Assembly: GCA_047619225.1 (NCBI GenBank)
Contig: JBLHJX010000002.1
Coordinates: 1 to 64,000, forward strand
Length of the DNA stretch: 64,000 nucleotides
Direction: 5' to 3'
Origin: JABIFK01 sp047619225
GTDB taxonomy: Bacteria > Latescibacterota > UBA2968
Both the position numbers and the translations under genes were made by a program. Of the stretch, positions 17,250-26,153 are shown piece by piece (the first letter of the stretch is position 1; every line of letters starts with the position of its first letter). The notes below the pieces were generated by a model, which was given only the letters and a program-made list of their open reading frames with translations, searched no databases and was not told the DNA's origin.

Positions 17250-18805
17250 GAAACCTCTCGTTGCAAAATCACCATGGTAATATCATCTGTTCGCGGTGCA
17301 TCCCCAATAAAAGCCACCACCTGGGACACAGTCTTATCAATCAAATCTTTAGGAGTCATATCTGTGCCTGCTTGTTCAAGCACATGCAAAAAACGATCAT
17401 CATCAAACAAATCACTGCGGGCATTTTGTGCCTCAACCACCCCATCCGAATACAAAACCAAACGTTCACCAGGTGCCAACGTCACACAAACCGTTTCATA
17501 CGGCTCATCGGGTCGCACAATTTTGGGCAATCCCAACGGATATCCACTCAAGTCAACCAACCGAGCCTTTTCACCCACCAAAATAGGCGGGCAATGTCCC
17601 GCACTGGCCATCTGCACCACACCTGTTTGCACATCCAAAACCGCAACACAACACGTAATAAAGGTCGCCAAATCAATTTGGCCTTCCAAAGACGCATTGA
17701 GCCCATCCAATATCCCTGCCGGCTCGATATGCCCTTCACATTCATACCGCAACATCTCATTAAATCGCAGCGCCGTTACAGCCGCTTCCATTGCTTTACC
17801 AGACACATCAGCCACCACAATCGCCAGCTTGGTCTTCTCTTTATCCAACCAACGATATGCATAATAATCCCCCCCCACACTGTTGGCCGGAATACATCGC
17901 CCCGACAAATCATACCCCGTCAAATCAGGCACCGCAGGAGGTAACAAATCCATTTGCATATCATGAGCCGTTTGCAACTCATCTCGCATCTCGGCAAACT
18001 GCTGTGTATAACGCAACCACTGGCGTGCTTCTTCACCCAATGTTTGCTCATACGCCGATGCAAACAACCCACATGAAAACGGTGCAAAAGCAAGAACAAA
18101 CAGCACCTGCACATCCGATTCGGGCGCCAAATATTCAACGATACTGATCACACACATCAAAACAGCCAAAGCAGCCAGAATCAACACCACATGTTTCCAA
18201 AACCCATACCGCTCAACAGCTTTACGGCTTTCCACATACGCTTCATCCAAACGCAATCCACGATCTGCCGCCAGCAAATACATATAAAAACATTTAATCA
18301 CAAAAAACAAACCCGGCAAAAATAACAAAAAAAATGTAAGCGCAACGGTCACTAAAATGACATTCTGAGACCTCAAAAAAGCCACAATATCTTCTGGGCC
18401 AATCGCAATCATCCAAGGTGTGTCTTCTATAATGCGATTGCGAAAAGCATTGAGCATAGCAGCAAATACTTCACTTTGCAAAAACAACGGTACCGCAATC
18501 AGCAATATGCCCAAAATAAAAAACAGCATAATAAAAACAGTAATTGAAAAAAACCGAAGAAAACGCTTCACTTGGCCAAAAAGATCACGGAAATGAGGAC
18601 GTTGTCCTTGCACACCTCGCAAAGTCATCAACAACAACCCCGCATACAAACTGCCCATCAACAACGTGCCCGAAAGCATACTCAACCCAAACGCAATCAC
18701 CGATGCGGCAAACAAAATAGGAATATTGCTTGCCCACACAGATAACGCATCTGTAAAACATTTTCGGATACGTAATGTTGCATGATATGGAATTTCAAGT
18801 GCCAT
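17246..18805 (-). CDS. Membrane-anchored PP2C/SpoIIE-family serine phosphatase (RsbU-like), second paralogue
   Basis: The 519-residue protein repeats the design of the gene at 8967: an N-terminal membrane domain (SGTLLMGSLYAGLLLMTLRG, then LFGQVKRF and DEAYVESRKAVERYGFWKH), a helical linker (MRDELQTAHDMQMDLLPPAV) and the phosphatase domain (GGDYYAYRWLD, VVADVSGKAMEAAVTAL, LVLYSDGVVEAQN, PRTDDITMVIL). All metal-ligand aspartates are present. The two paralogues share many identical stretches and lie 7 kb apart on opposite strands. This copy lacks the sigma-54-type promoter seen at 8904. The stop overlaps thiI by 4 bp, an odd partner with no known functional link. Confidence 0.88.
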   Translation of the reverse strand: MALEIPYHATLRIRKCFTDALSVWASNIPILFAASVIAFGLSMLSGTLLMGSLYAGLLLMTLRGVQGQRPHFRDLFGQVKRFLRFFSITVFIMLFFILGILLIAVPLFLQSEVFAAMLNAFRNRIIEDTPWMIAIGPEDIVAFLRSQNVILVTVALTFFLLFLPGLFFVIKCFYMYLLAADRGLRLDEAYVESRKAVERYGFWKHVVLILAALAVLMCVISIVEYLAPESDVQVLFVLAFAPFSCGLFASAYEQTLGEEARQWLRYTQQFAEMRDELQTAHDMQMDLLPPAVPDLTGYDLSGRCIPANSVGGDYYAYRWLDKEKTKLAIVVADVSGKAMEAAVTALRFNEMLRYECEGHIEPAGILDGLNASLEGQIDLATFITCCVAVLDVQTGVVQMASAGHCPPILVGEKARLVDLSGYPLGLPKIVRPDEPYETVCVTLAPGERLVLYSDGVVEAQNARSDLFDDDRFLHVLEQAGTDMTPKDLIDKTVSQVVAFIGDAPRTDDITMVILQREVS

Positions 18806-19014
18806 AAAAAAACCAATCTTGATAGATCAAAAAGATGTTACATCTACGATCTATCGTTTACTTTCTGCCATCTTCCTTCTCCCGCTTCAAAAAAACACTC
18901 CGCCCCCTTGCGCACAAGGGCGACGGAGCAAATATCCGCGCTAAAAGATAGGCGTTTGCAATCAGAAAATCAAGCAAAGGTCTTCATAACCATTATTCAG
19001 GTTACCAGTGGTTC

Positions 19015-20424
19015 TTAATTGTCTTTACCCAATTTATATTTTCGATACAGATGCCGAAACTGATCATAACTGAGCTGGAGCTGCTTAGCGGCCTCGCGCT
19101 GATTCCAATCCACTTCATTTAAAGTACGGCGCAACAACCCCAACTCAAACGCACGTATTTGGCCCTCAAACCCATCACCCGTATCGCCTGCCAAAAGCAC
19201 GCGTTCTGTAATTTCGGGCGACAAATCACCCAAATCAATCTTTTCTCCCTTGGCCATACACGCCGCACGTTCAGCAGCAAACTTAACCTCGCGCACATTG
19301 CCCGGCCAATGATAAGCCAACATATGTTCCAATGCCGCTTTTGAAAATGCGCGTTTTTTTAAACCGGGCATTTCTTGCACCATCTGTTCAACAAAAAAAT
19401 CGGCCAAAGCCGGAATATCTTCTCTGCGTTCTCGAAGCGGTGCAATGCGCAACACTTCAAAACGCAACCGATCATACAAATCCTGTCGAAAACGACCCTC
19501 TGCAATATCCTTCTCCAAATCGGCATTGGTCGCCGCAATAATACGCACATTCACAGAAATGGGCGTTGCGCTGCCCACCCGTTGAATTTCTTGATATTCA
19601 ATGGCCCGCAACACATTTTGTTGAAACTCAGGTGTGGTATTGCCAATTTCATCCAAAAGAATGGTGCCACCATCGGCCGCCTCAAACTTGCCAATGCGCG
19701 CTTCCGTCGCACCCGTATAAGCCCCTTTTTCATGGCCAAACAACTCGGCTTCTAACAACTGATCCGACAATGCCGCACAATTTACCTTCACAAAGGGCCG
19801 ATCTTTACGAACGCCACCATAATGAATCGCGGCTGCAACTAGCTCTTTCCCCGTGCCGGGTTCACCCAAAATCAGCGCTGGACGTGGAATCGACGCAATC
19901 GCATAGGCTTGGTTTAAAACCTGCTGCATTTGAGGGCTAGACCCAATCACCTGATACCGCTTGCCAAACTCATCGCGATAAAATTGATTTTGGCGACCCA
20001 AATCGGCCACCTCCGCCCGCAAACGCGCATTTTCACTCACGGCCTGTCGCATCCGATCCAACTTTTCCAAACTCAGCTCAATCTTATCTTCAATATAAAA
20101 ATCTTTCTCAATAAAATCTGTCGCACCCAATCGCAAGGCTGCCACAGCCGTATCAACCGTACCTTGCCCAGTCAACATAATCACGGGCAAATCAGGCACC
20201 ACCTCGCGCATTTGAGGCAAAATCTCTAACCCATCGGGTTCCCCAGGGCCAAAATCCAAATCCAAAATAACCAAAGCAACATCGTCCGGATGTGCTTTCA
20301 AATACGCCAATGCCTCACGCCCAGTTGAAAATGCCTGAACCGAACGCGCATCATCTTGCAAACTCCGAATGAGCATATCCAACACTTCAACCTGATCATC
20401 CGCAACCAAAATCTGAGAACTCAT
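19015..20424 (-). CDS. NtrC-family sigma-54-dependent response regulator
   Basis: The 469-residue protein has a receiver domain (residues 1-120; acidic pair D9/D10, phosphoacceptor D55 in VILDLD, K107), a AAA+ domain with GEPGTGKELVAAAI near residue 188 (Walker A) and GAYTGA at 234-239, the sigma-54 contact loop with Tyr for Phe, and a Fis-type helix-turn-helix at the end (NQREAAKQLQLSYDQFRHLY). It activates sigma-54 promoters when phosphorylated. I used the ATG at 20424; a GTG three codons earlier is possible. It follows the TPR kinase gene by 66 bp, forming a two-component pair. The sigma-54-type promoters at 26154 and 8904 are natural target candidates. Confidence 0.93.
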   Translation of the reverse strand: MSSQILVADDQVEVLDMLIRSLQDDARSVQAFSTGREALAYLKAHPDDVALVILDLDFGPGEPDGLEILPQMREVVPDLPVIMLTGQGTVDTAVAALRLGATDFIEKDFYIEDKIELSLEKLDRMRQAVSENARLRAEVADLGRQNQFYRDEFGKRYQVIGSSPQMQQVLNQAYAIASIPRPALILGEPGTGKELVAAAIHYGGVRKDRPFVKVNCAALSDQLLEAELFGHEKGAYTGATEARIGKFEAADGGTILLDEIGNTTPEFQQNVLRAIEYQEIQRVGSATPISVNVRIIAATNADLEKDIAEGRFRQDLYDRLRFEVLRIAPLRERREDIPALADFFVEQMVQEMPGLKKRAFSKAALEHMLAYHWPGNVREVKFAAERAACMAKGEKIDLGDLSPEITERVLLAGDTGDGFEGQIRAFELGLLRRTLNEVDWNQREAAKQLQLSYDQFRHLYRKYKLGKDN

Positions 20425-20490
20425 AAACACCACAATCCATATCGCTTAAAGTTTTAAAATTCTGATTGGGCCTTCTCCTTCTTACCGCCT

Positions 20491-22122
20491 TTATCTTACA
20501 AACTCTTCCGCAATAGGATCACGTGACGCATCTGTCAGATTACGCTGCAACCCAATGCTATCCTCCTCTGAAGATACCTCAAAGTCGATAGGTAAATCAA
20601 TACGAAAAACAGCCCCCGCCCCTTCTTGGCTAATCAAACGCAACGTACCTCGGTGTGCAGATACAATACGCGAACAAATACTCAGTCCATAACCATTGCC
20701 ATGTTCACGCGTTGAAAACCCAGGATCAAAAATATGCTGTTGCAAATCGTCAGGTATACCAGGCCCATTGTCTTCCACTTCAATATACACCGAATTGCGT
20801 TCCCCATCTGCCCCCACCTGAATAACCACCCGCCCATCATCTGAAACCGCATCAATGGCATTAAGAGCCAAATTGGTCACCGCTTCACTCAGCATAGCCG
20901 CATCAGCCTTTACCTGAGGCACTTTATTCTCAGCCGCAAATGTCACTGCCTTTTGCCCCGCACGCGGTTGAATAGACCCAACGGCCCGCTCAATCAACGC
21001 CACCACATTCACCAAGGTCAAATTCATAGCCTCTTGTTTCATCGACCGTAAGTAAGCCACCCACTGGTAATAAACCTCTTCCTGCTCTTCCGTAATCTCT
21101 TGTAAATCTGCCATACCAGGAGCATCCTCAGGCAGCTTGCGCAAAGTGCGGCGCATGCGACTGCCCGACAAACCCATCAAATTTTTAATGCGATGACCGT
21201 GTGTGTACAAGCTTTCATAAACCTGTGCACGCCCCAAATCGATCAGTTCCAGAGACAACCGCGACAAAATAGAAGGGGCTTGTACGCCAAACTCCTCCGT
21301 GATATTTGCAAACTCCATCGTCATTTGGGCCGAGCTCATATGATGAAAAAGCAAACGGGCAAAGTTGCCATAAGGCAACGTATAATCTGGCTCCAATTGA
21401 ATGGCAATTTTGAACTCACCCAAGGCAGGCAAGATCTGACCCGTTTTCATCAACAACACACCCAAATTGTTGTGCCCCGGCGCAAACAACGAATCCACTT
21501 CCAAACCACGCCGATACACATCAATCGCCCGCCGATTGTAATCGGGAAAATCGTCGAGCAAACTGGCCAACAAAAAACACACCCGATCCAAAGACGCAAA
21601 CTCAGCCCCAGCCTCACAAGCCAATACAATGGCATCTAATTGAGCAACCGCCTTTTGTCGATCTGCCGACCCAGGCGCAGCCCCACGTGCATAAAGCAAC
21701 GCCAACTGAAAGCGCGCACGAAAATGATTGGCATCACAATCAATGGCCTTTGAAAACGCACGTTCAGCATCTTTTTCTTGCCCAAGCTTAACGGCACACA
21801 AACCCCATTGAAAATGAAGATCTGCACGCTGCGAGTCATGTTCCAAACACACTTGAAAACGTGCTTGTGCAACATCCCACATGCCTTGTCGATACGCCAC
21901 CACGCCCAAATTATGCATTGCCCGAATATCGCGCTCATCGACCAATAAAGCAGCCTCATAAGCACGTTGAGCATCTGAAAAATCGTCTGTCAAAAGTGCA
22001 GCATCACCCTCACGCGTCTTCAACCGCGCCGCTTCATGCCCCGACTCAGGCAATTCAGATGCAGGATCTATCCGATCCGAAGGTCGCGGCAAAGCATGGG
22101 TTATATTTTCTGTTTTGTCCAT
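20491..22122 (-). CDS. TPR-repeat cytoplasmic histidine kinase
   Basis: The 543-residue protein has no membrane segment. Residues about 35-260 are tetratricopeptide repeats (AMHNLGVVAYRQGMWDVAQ, GHNNLGVLLMKTGQI). A phosphoacceptor helix follows with H310 in YTHGHRIKNLMGLSGS. The HATPase domain has the N box (NLALNAIDAVSDDG), G1 (DNGPGIPDDL) and G2 (GNGYGLSICSRIV). The start was set at MDKTENI; an upstream in-frame codon would add nine poor residues. It is the partner of the response regulator just downstream. TPRs suggest that the signal arrives by protein contact inside the cell, for example from the small membrane proteins of the upstream cluster; this is inference. Confidence 0.88.
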   Translation of the reverse strand: MDKTENITHALPRPSDRIDPASELPESGHEAARLKTREGDAALLTDDFSDAQRAYEAALLVDERDIRAMHNLGVVAYRQGMWDVAQARFQVCLEHDSQRADLHFQWGLCAVKLGQEKDAERAFSKAIDCDANHFRARFQLALLYARGAAPGSADRQKAVAQLDAIVLACEAGAEFASLDRVCFLLASLLDDFPDYNRRAIDVYRRGLEVDSLFAPGHNNLGVLLMKTGQILPALGEFKIAIQLEPDYTLPYGNFARLLFHHMSSAQMTMEFANITEEFGVQAPSILSRLSLELIDLGRAQVYESLYTHGHRIKNLMGLSGSRMRRTLRKLPEDAPGMADLQEITEEQEEVYYQWVAYLRSMKQEAMNLTLVNVVALIERAVGSIQPRAGQKAVTFAAENKVPQVKADAAMLSEAVTNLALNAIDAVSDDGRVVIQVGADGERNSVYIEVEDNGPGIPDDLQQHIFDPGFSTREHGNGYGLSICSRIVSAHRGTLRLISQEGAGAVFRIDLPIDFEVSSEEDSIGLQRNLTDASRDPIAEEFVR

Positions 22123-22154
22123 AAATTCACCAATAAAATAAAGCCACAAATCTA

Positions 22155-22204
22155 ATAGTCACAAGTCAAAACTTATAAATGCCCAATTGTTTTGACTTGT
22201 GACC
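22155..22204. repeat. Inverted repeat between kinase and sigma factor genes
   Basis: TCACAAGTCAAAAC and GTTTTGACTTGTGA are perfect 14-bp arms around about 20 nt. Shorter related words (CAAGACCTGTGC, AGACCTGTGAC) occur near 22215 and 34220. The hairpin may be a terminator within the 212-bp gap before the kinase gene, although no strong T run follows. Confidence 0.6.
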
Positions 22205-22334
22205 TAAAACCTAAGACCTGTGACTGCTATGACTACTTTCTGCCTTTTTACCCGTCACTTTCTACGTCACTCTCTATATCTATAACTTAATGTATATGTC
22301 TTGCCCCATGCAAGCGCATTTCACAGTGCACATC

Positions 22335-22904
22335 TTATCCTGGCTGCAAACCCAATTTTCGAAATTCGCCCTTCAACTGTCGCCGCGCTCTGCAAAGCCA
22401 CGTCTTCACCGTGCCAAGCGGCACCTGCAATGTCTGTGTAATTTCTTCATACGACCAATCCAACACATAACGGTACCACATCGCTTTGCGGTACCGTTCG
22501 GGCAATTTTTCAATACTCTGGCGCACCAGCTCTGCGCGTTCCTTATCTTGCACCAAACGTGCCGGATCATCCATCTTATCAAAATCGCGCAACACACCAC
22601 TCACTGCTTCAGGATCTTCAGAAGTCTGAAGCCAATTTTGTCGTGACTGCACAGATCGCAAATGAGACCGATACACATTCAACGCAATTTGTGTCAACCA
22701 CGTTGAAAACAAAGCATCCCCTTTAAAAGTATGCAATGACTTAAAAGCCCGGAAAAAGGTATTTTGCACCAAATCGTCCAACGTATCCCGATCCCGTAAA
22801 CGCTGTGCCAACACCCCATAAACCTGATCCCGATGCTGATAATACAATTTCTCAAAAGCTTTTCGATCACCCTTCAACGATTTCTGAATCAAAATGTTAT
22901 CCAT
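22335..22904 (-). CDS. ECF-type RNA polymerase sigma factor
   Basis: This 189-residue protein has sigma region 2 (KAFEKLYYQHRDQVYGVLAQ, then DDLVQNTFFRAFKSL and FSTWLTQIALNVYRSHLR) and region 4 (LPERYRKAMWYRYVLDWSYE, then VPLGTVKTWLCRARRQLK). It would direct RNA polymerase to stress promoters. No anti-sigma gene of the ZAS type is adjacent; the small membrane proteins upstream could play that part. AAAAGGGGG precedes the ATG at 22904. Confidence 0.93.
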   Translation of the reverse strand: MDNILIQKSLKGDRKAFEKLYYQHRDQVYGVLAQRLRDRDTLDDLVQNTFFRAFKSLHTFKGDALFSTWLTQIALNVYRSHLRSVQSRQNWLQTSEDPEAVSGVLRDFDKMDDPARLVQDKERAELVRQSIEKLPERYRKAMWYRYVLDWSYEEITQTLQVPLGTVKTWLCRARRQLKGEFRKLGLQPG

Positions 22905-22986
22905 GACAACCCCCTTTTGTGTTATAGCCTATGCAATTTATCATAAGCTATTTTCAAACATATAAAACCACTTCACCAAGCAGTCT

Positions 22987-23160
22987 TTAATCTTCTCTAT
23001 TCACCAAACGCAAACCAACCATCACACACCCAACGGCCACAGCAAGCTTAACCAACAAAAAAGCCAACCCAAATACAGAGCCAATCAGTGGAAATAAAAC
23101 CTGCAACGCAATCACACCACCAACGACAATCAACAAAATACCTAAGAGTTTAACGAGCAT
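22987..23160 (-). CDS. Small two-helix membrane protein
   Basis: This 57-residue protein consists of two hydrophobic segments (LVKLLGILLIVVGGVIALQV and LAFLLVKLAVAVGCVMVGL) with a short charged end, NRED. The ATG at 23160 has AGAGA upstream and the reading avoids eight charged residues of the longer frame. It resembles PspG-like or other tiny inner-membrane stress proteins in size and topology, but sequence is too short to assign. It lies in the psp-like cluster between a coiled-coil membrane protein and the ECF sigma gene. Confidence 0.6.
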   Translation of the reverse strand: MLVKLLGILLIVVGGVIALQVLFPLIGSVFGLAFLLVKLAVAVGCVMVGLRLVNRED

Positions 23161-23212
23161 GGCCAGTCTCTTTCTATAAAACACGTGAGAACGGGTGAGG
23201 TGTTACTTTCTA

Positions 23213-23548
23213 TTAAACCTTTTCGCCATCTTCTACAGACGCATCTGCCTGCCTCTCTGAACGACTCAACTTTTCATCAATCGTAATCACAATCTCCTGA
23301 ATATCTGATAACCGTTTCTCCAAATGTGTAATGCGTTCAGAAGATGCCTCTTGATCCGATGATTTTGTATTTTTTTGCTTACTAAATTTAAAAATGTTGG
23401 TTCGGTCTATGAGTTTTAAAAATATTCCCCAAATCATAAAAAGCAAAACCCCACCCCCAAGCGATGGGCCATGCATAACATAACCTATCGAGCCTCCGGT
23501 CAAAATAATCATACAAATACAAACGGTGAATTGGAATACAACAGGCAT
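23213..23548 (-). CDS. Small membrane protein with PspB-like coiled-coil tail (shared DIQ motif)
   Basis: This 111-residue protein has two N-terminal hydrophobic segments (residues about 5-24 and 30-46), a basic stretch and a coiled coil, THLEKRLSDIQEIVITIDEK, near residue 75. The motif RLSDIQEIVITIDEKL is shared with the genes at 24542 (RLTDIQDVMITIDDKL) and 23661 (RVNDLQDILLSIDDRL). Its leader AGGGAGGGTAATTTT-ATG is nearly the same as that of the gene at 24542, pointing to a local duplication. The layout (membrane helix, then short coiled coil) is that of PspB, which binds PspC and controls the PspA response. Confidence 0.65.
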   Translation of the reverse strand: MPVVFQFTVCICMIILTGGSIGYVMHGPSLGGGVLLFMIWGIFLKLIDRTNIFKFSKQKNTKSSDQEASSERITHLEKRLSDIQEIVITIDEKLSRSERQADASVEDGEKV

Positions 23549-23660
23549 AAAATTACCCTCCCTTTAATCTTTCTCAGCCAGTTCTGGCTCCAGTGATCTT
23601 TCAAACCGATTTGTATATAGGACGACTCTTGTAGTTAATCCCGAACTGAAAGCCACTTTT

Positions 23661-24473
23661 TTACGTTCGCTTTAATCGCCGATCCAATCGATCATCAATC
23701 GACAGCAAAATATCTTGCAAATCATTCACACGATTTTCAAAATCTGCAATCCGCGTATCAAAATTATCTTCACTCTCTACCGCAAAACGCCGCTTATAAA
23801 TATAATAACCACCCAAGCCCATCAACAAAATTGCACCGAACACAGATGCAATATTTGTCATGTGCAACAAAAAAATATGATTGGTATTTTCATGGGGAAA
23901 TGATGCAATAGCAGGAACGGGAGGAACTGCAGGCGTAGGAGGAACTTGAAAATTCATTTTTGGAATATGGATCTCAGGAATATGCACTTCAATTTCTGGA
24001 ATGTGAATTTCCGGCACATGAATGTGTTGGCCTGGAACGATAGGTTGATTGGCATCTTTCATCTGTTTGATGTATTCAGGTTTTACACCCGTGCTATAAA
24101 AGGTAATAATGTCTCGGATGGAGATATCAGAATAACCAAGTTCTTTAATTTGCTTGATATAGTCGGGTTTCACACCTACAGAATATAAAGTAGTTATATC
24201 GCGTGTTGAAATATCAGAATAATCAAGTTCTTTAATCTGTTTGATATATTCAGGCTTGACACCTACAGAATACAGCGTTGTAAGTTCATTCGCCGAAAGG
24301 TTGCTATATCCCAACCCTTTAAGTTGTTGAATATATTCTGGTGTCACACCCACCGATGCAAGCGTTGTAATTTCGCGAGCAGAAAAATTGAATCCAGTAT
24401 ACTGTTCGGCATAGGCGTTACAGGCAACAAACACAATGAGCAGAGTCGGAAAAATATTTCGGGGGAAAGTCAT
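23661..24473 (-). CDS. Exported repeat protein with membrane helix and the shared DIQ-type tail
   Basis: This 270-residue protein starts with a signal peptide (PTLLIVFVACNAYA), then has four repeats of about 30 residues, each built as LYSVGVKPEYIKQIKELGYS (residues about 30-150), as in extracytoplasmic parts of some BlaR/M56 and related proteins. A His/Pro segment follows (HVPEIHIPEIEVHIPEIHIP), then a proline linker, a membrane helix (IASVFGAILLMGLGGYYIY) and the cytoplasmic tail RVNDLQDILLSIDDRLDR. The ATG at 24473 has AAGGA upstream. It could sense the periplasm and signal inward through the tail it shares with its neighbours. The His-rich part may bind metal; both are inferences. Confidence 0.65.
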   Translation of the reverse strand: MTFPRNIFPTLLIVFVACNAYAEQYTGFNFSAREITTLASVGVTPEYIQQLKGLGYSNLSANELTTLYSVGVKPEYIKQIKELDYSDISTRDITTLYSVGVKPDYIKQIKELGYSDISIRDIITFYSTGVKPEYIKQMKDANQPIVPGQHIHVPEIHIPEIEVHIPEIHIPKMNFQVPPTPAVPPVPAIASFPHENTNHIFLLHMTNIASVFGAILLMGLGGYYIYKRRFAVESEDNFDTRIADFENRVNDLQDILLSIDDRLDRRLKRT

Positions 24474-24541
24474 GATCAAATCCTTAAGAAAGCTCACGCA
24501 CAGTAGGAGTTATATTGTTATAAGAAGAACGTTTCAACTGA

Positions 24542-24739
24542 TCACTTTCGATCCAACTTATCATCTATCGTAATCATCACATCCTGAATATCTGTCAGTC
24601 GCCGATCAAGCTCATCCATACGGCCGATCAAACGGGCTTCTGCATCTGACGGCACGCTATCTTTCCCACGTCGTTCTATATACTTATGAACCGCTGATGC
24701 CAGTATGATCAGCGCAACCATAATGCCAACGTCAATCAT
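24542..24739 (-). CDS. PspB-like small membrane protein (shared DIQ motif)
   Basis: This 65-residue protein has one N-terminal membrane helix (DVGIMVALIILASAVHKYIE) and a C-terminal coiled coil, GRMDELDRRLTDIQDVMITI, ending DDKLDRK. Size and layout match PspB (about 75 residues, one helix then a coiled coil), though the sequence is too diverged to be sure. The leader AGGGAGGGTAATTTC-ATG is shared with the gene at 23213. It follows the winged-helix membrane protein by 25 bp in what looks like one operon with pspA. Confidence 0.65.
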   Translation of the reverse strand: MIDVGIMVALIILASAVHKYIERRGKDSVPSDAEARLIGRMDELDRRLTDIQDVMITIDDKLDRK

Positions 24740-24764
24740 GAAATTACCCTCCCTAAACGCTCAT

Positions 24765-25409
24765 TTATATTAAATCATCCACGCGCTTTGCCCAATGTCG
24801 TTCTTCCCACCGCTCAATTTCTGGGAAATAATACACAATCATACCCGATTCTGATATCCGCATTTCCGTGTGTCCCCTGGCCGCAAGTTCTCTCAAGATT
24901 TCCTCGGCCTTCTCAACCGTCATCCGAATATCTGTCGCCACTTCAAGCACCGTTAAACTGCCATCTTTTTCTCGTGCCAAACGCAAAATACGATGTTGAT
25001 CTCTGGCATAGGCTCGACTTTCGGCAGATTTTTTAAATCGGTTGCCACCCCACCACATAATCTGAGAAAAAACCAACAGACTCAACCCCGCACAAATCGG
25101 CTCATAATCTTGCTCAACAGCCCCTATACTGGCAGCAATTAACCCACCCAACCCCATCATCAACCCAAAGCCTTTCATTCCATAAGCTGCTAAATAACGC
25201 ATGGCACATCCCCCATCGGTGGCAAGATCAGAAAGGCGGTCGGGAACACGCTTAAAAGAGTCTGTGGTTGCCCGAAAATCATCTTGTGTACGATGCACCT
25301 GAGACTGCCACTTATCCTTCACTCTGTTTTTGACCTTCTTTTCAACATCATTTACGGCCCGGTCTATTTTGCGGGCAATTTCGTCGGCGAGTTTTTCCAA
25401 TTCACGCAT
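24765..25409 (-). CDS. Membrane protein with N-terminal coiled coil and C-terminal winged helix
   Basis: The 214-residue protein starts with a charged amphipathic region (residues 1-65), has two hydrophobic segments (FGLMMGLGGLIAASIGAV and ICAGLSLLVFSQIMWWGG, about 78-125) and ends with a winged-helix-like domain (HRILRLAREKDGSLTVLEVA, then TVEKAEEILRELAARGHTEM). Its ATG overlaps the last 8 bp of pspA, so the two are translationally coupled. I do not recognise a named family. It may anchor PspA to the membrane or carry a regulatory domain; both are inferences from position. Confidence 0.65.
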   Translation of the reverse strand: MRELEKLADEIARKIDRAVNDVEKKVKNRVKDKWQSQVHRTQDDFRATTDSFKRVPDRLSDLATDGGCAMRYLAAYGMKGFGLMMGLGGLIAASIGAVEQDYEPICAGLSLLVFSQIMWWGGNRFKKSAESRAYARDQHRILRLAREKDGSLTVLEVATDIRMTVEKAEEILRELAARGHTEMRISESGMIVYYFPEIERWEERHWAKRVDDLI

Positions 25410-26079
25410 TTTTTGGCCCCAGTTTGTTTTTGAGTGCTTGCAATTCGTCTTCTACGGAGCCTTTGCGTTCCAATTTGGAAAACTGTTCTTCCAAGGAGGG
25501 GTCTGCGCCCGCCATAGCCTGGTGGGCATCGGCTTCGGCTTCTTCAGATTCAATGCGCTGACGAAAACGATCAAAACTTGAAAAGGCATCAGTACCCACA
25601 CCCGACATGCCTTGAGCAATCTGCTTGCGTGCCTCTGCTGCCCGACGACGCGCCACCAATGCCACTTGTCGGGTACGTGCTTCATCAAGCTTGGCCTTCA
25701 ACTGAGACAATTGCTGTTTGAGCTGAGACGATGTCTTTTGGCTTTCTTCCAAAGCGGCTCCCAAATCCAGAGCAGCTTCTTGTACGGCTGCTTTGCGCTC
25801 CAAAGCCCGCCGGGCCAACTCATCTTCGCCCGATTCAACAGCCAATTCGGCCTTTCGCTGCCAGTTCTCAATTTGATCTTGTTTTTCAAAATGCTGGCGT
25901 TCCAAACGCTTTTCATTTGCCACCGCTGTGCCAACCGATGCCGTCGCTTTGTTAACCGCTTCTTCCATCTCCAAAATCATCTGCCGAATCATCTTTTCGG
26001 GGTCTTCTGCCCGTGTAATGAGTTCGTTCACATTGGCTTTCACGATATCAGCCATCCGTGCAAAAATTCCGCGTGCCAT
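25402..26079 (-). CDS. pspA: PspA/IM30 family phage-shock protein
   Basis: This 225-residue protein fits the PspA/IM30/Vipp1 family in length and sequence: GIFARMADIVKANVNELITR at the start, AEDPEKMIRQMILEMEEAV, then a long coiled coil to about residue 185. PspA binds damaged or stressed inner membrane and, in enterobacteria, restrains a sigma-54 activator. AAGGAG precedes the ATG, and a sigma-54-type promoter lies 75-90 bp upstream (26154-26169). It is the first gene of a nine-gene minus-strand run ending in a sigma-54 activator. Confidence 0.95.
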   Translation of the reverse strand: MARGIFARMADIVKANVNELITRAEDPEKMIRQMILEMEEAVNKATASVGTAVANEKRLERQHFEKQDQIENWQRKAELAVESGEDELARRALERKAAVQEAALDLGAALEESQKTSSQLKQQLSQLKAKLDEARTRQVALVARRRAAEARKQIAQGMSGVGTDAFSSFDRFRQRIESEEAEADAHQAMAGADPSLEEQFSKLERKGSVEDELQALKNKLGPKNA

Positions 26080-26153
26080 AGAATGCTCCTTTCAGTTAAA
26101 CAACAGTCTCTTTTTAGTCTTTTTAATAGTAAGTCGTGGACACCTCTTTGTAA

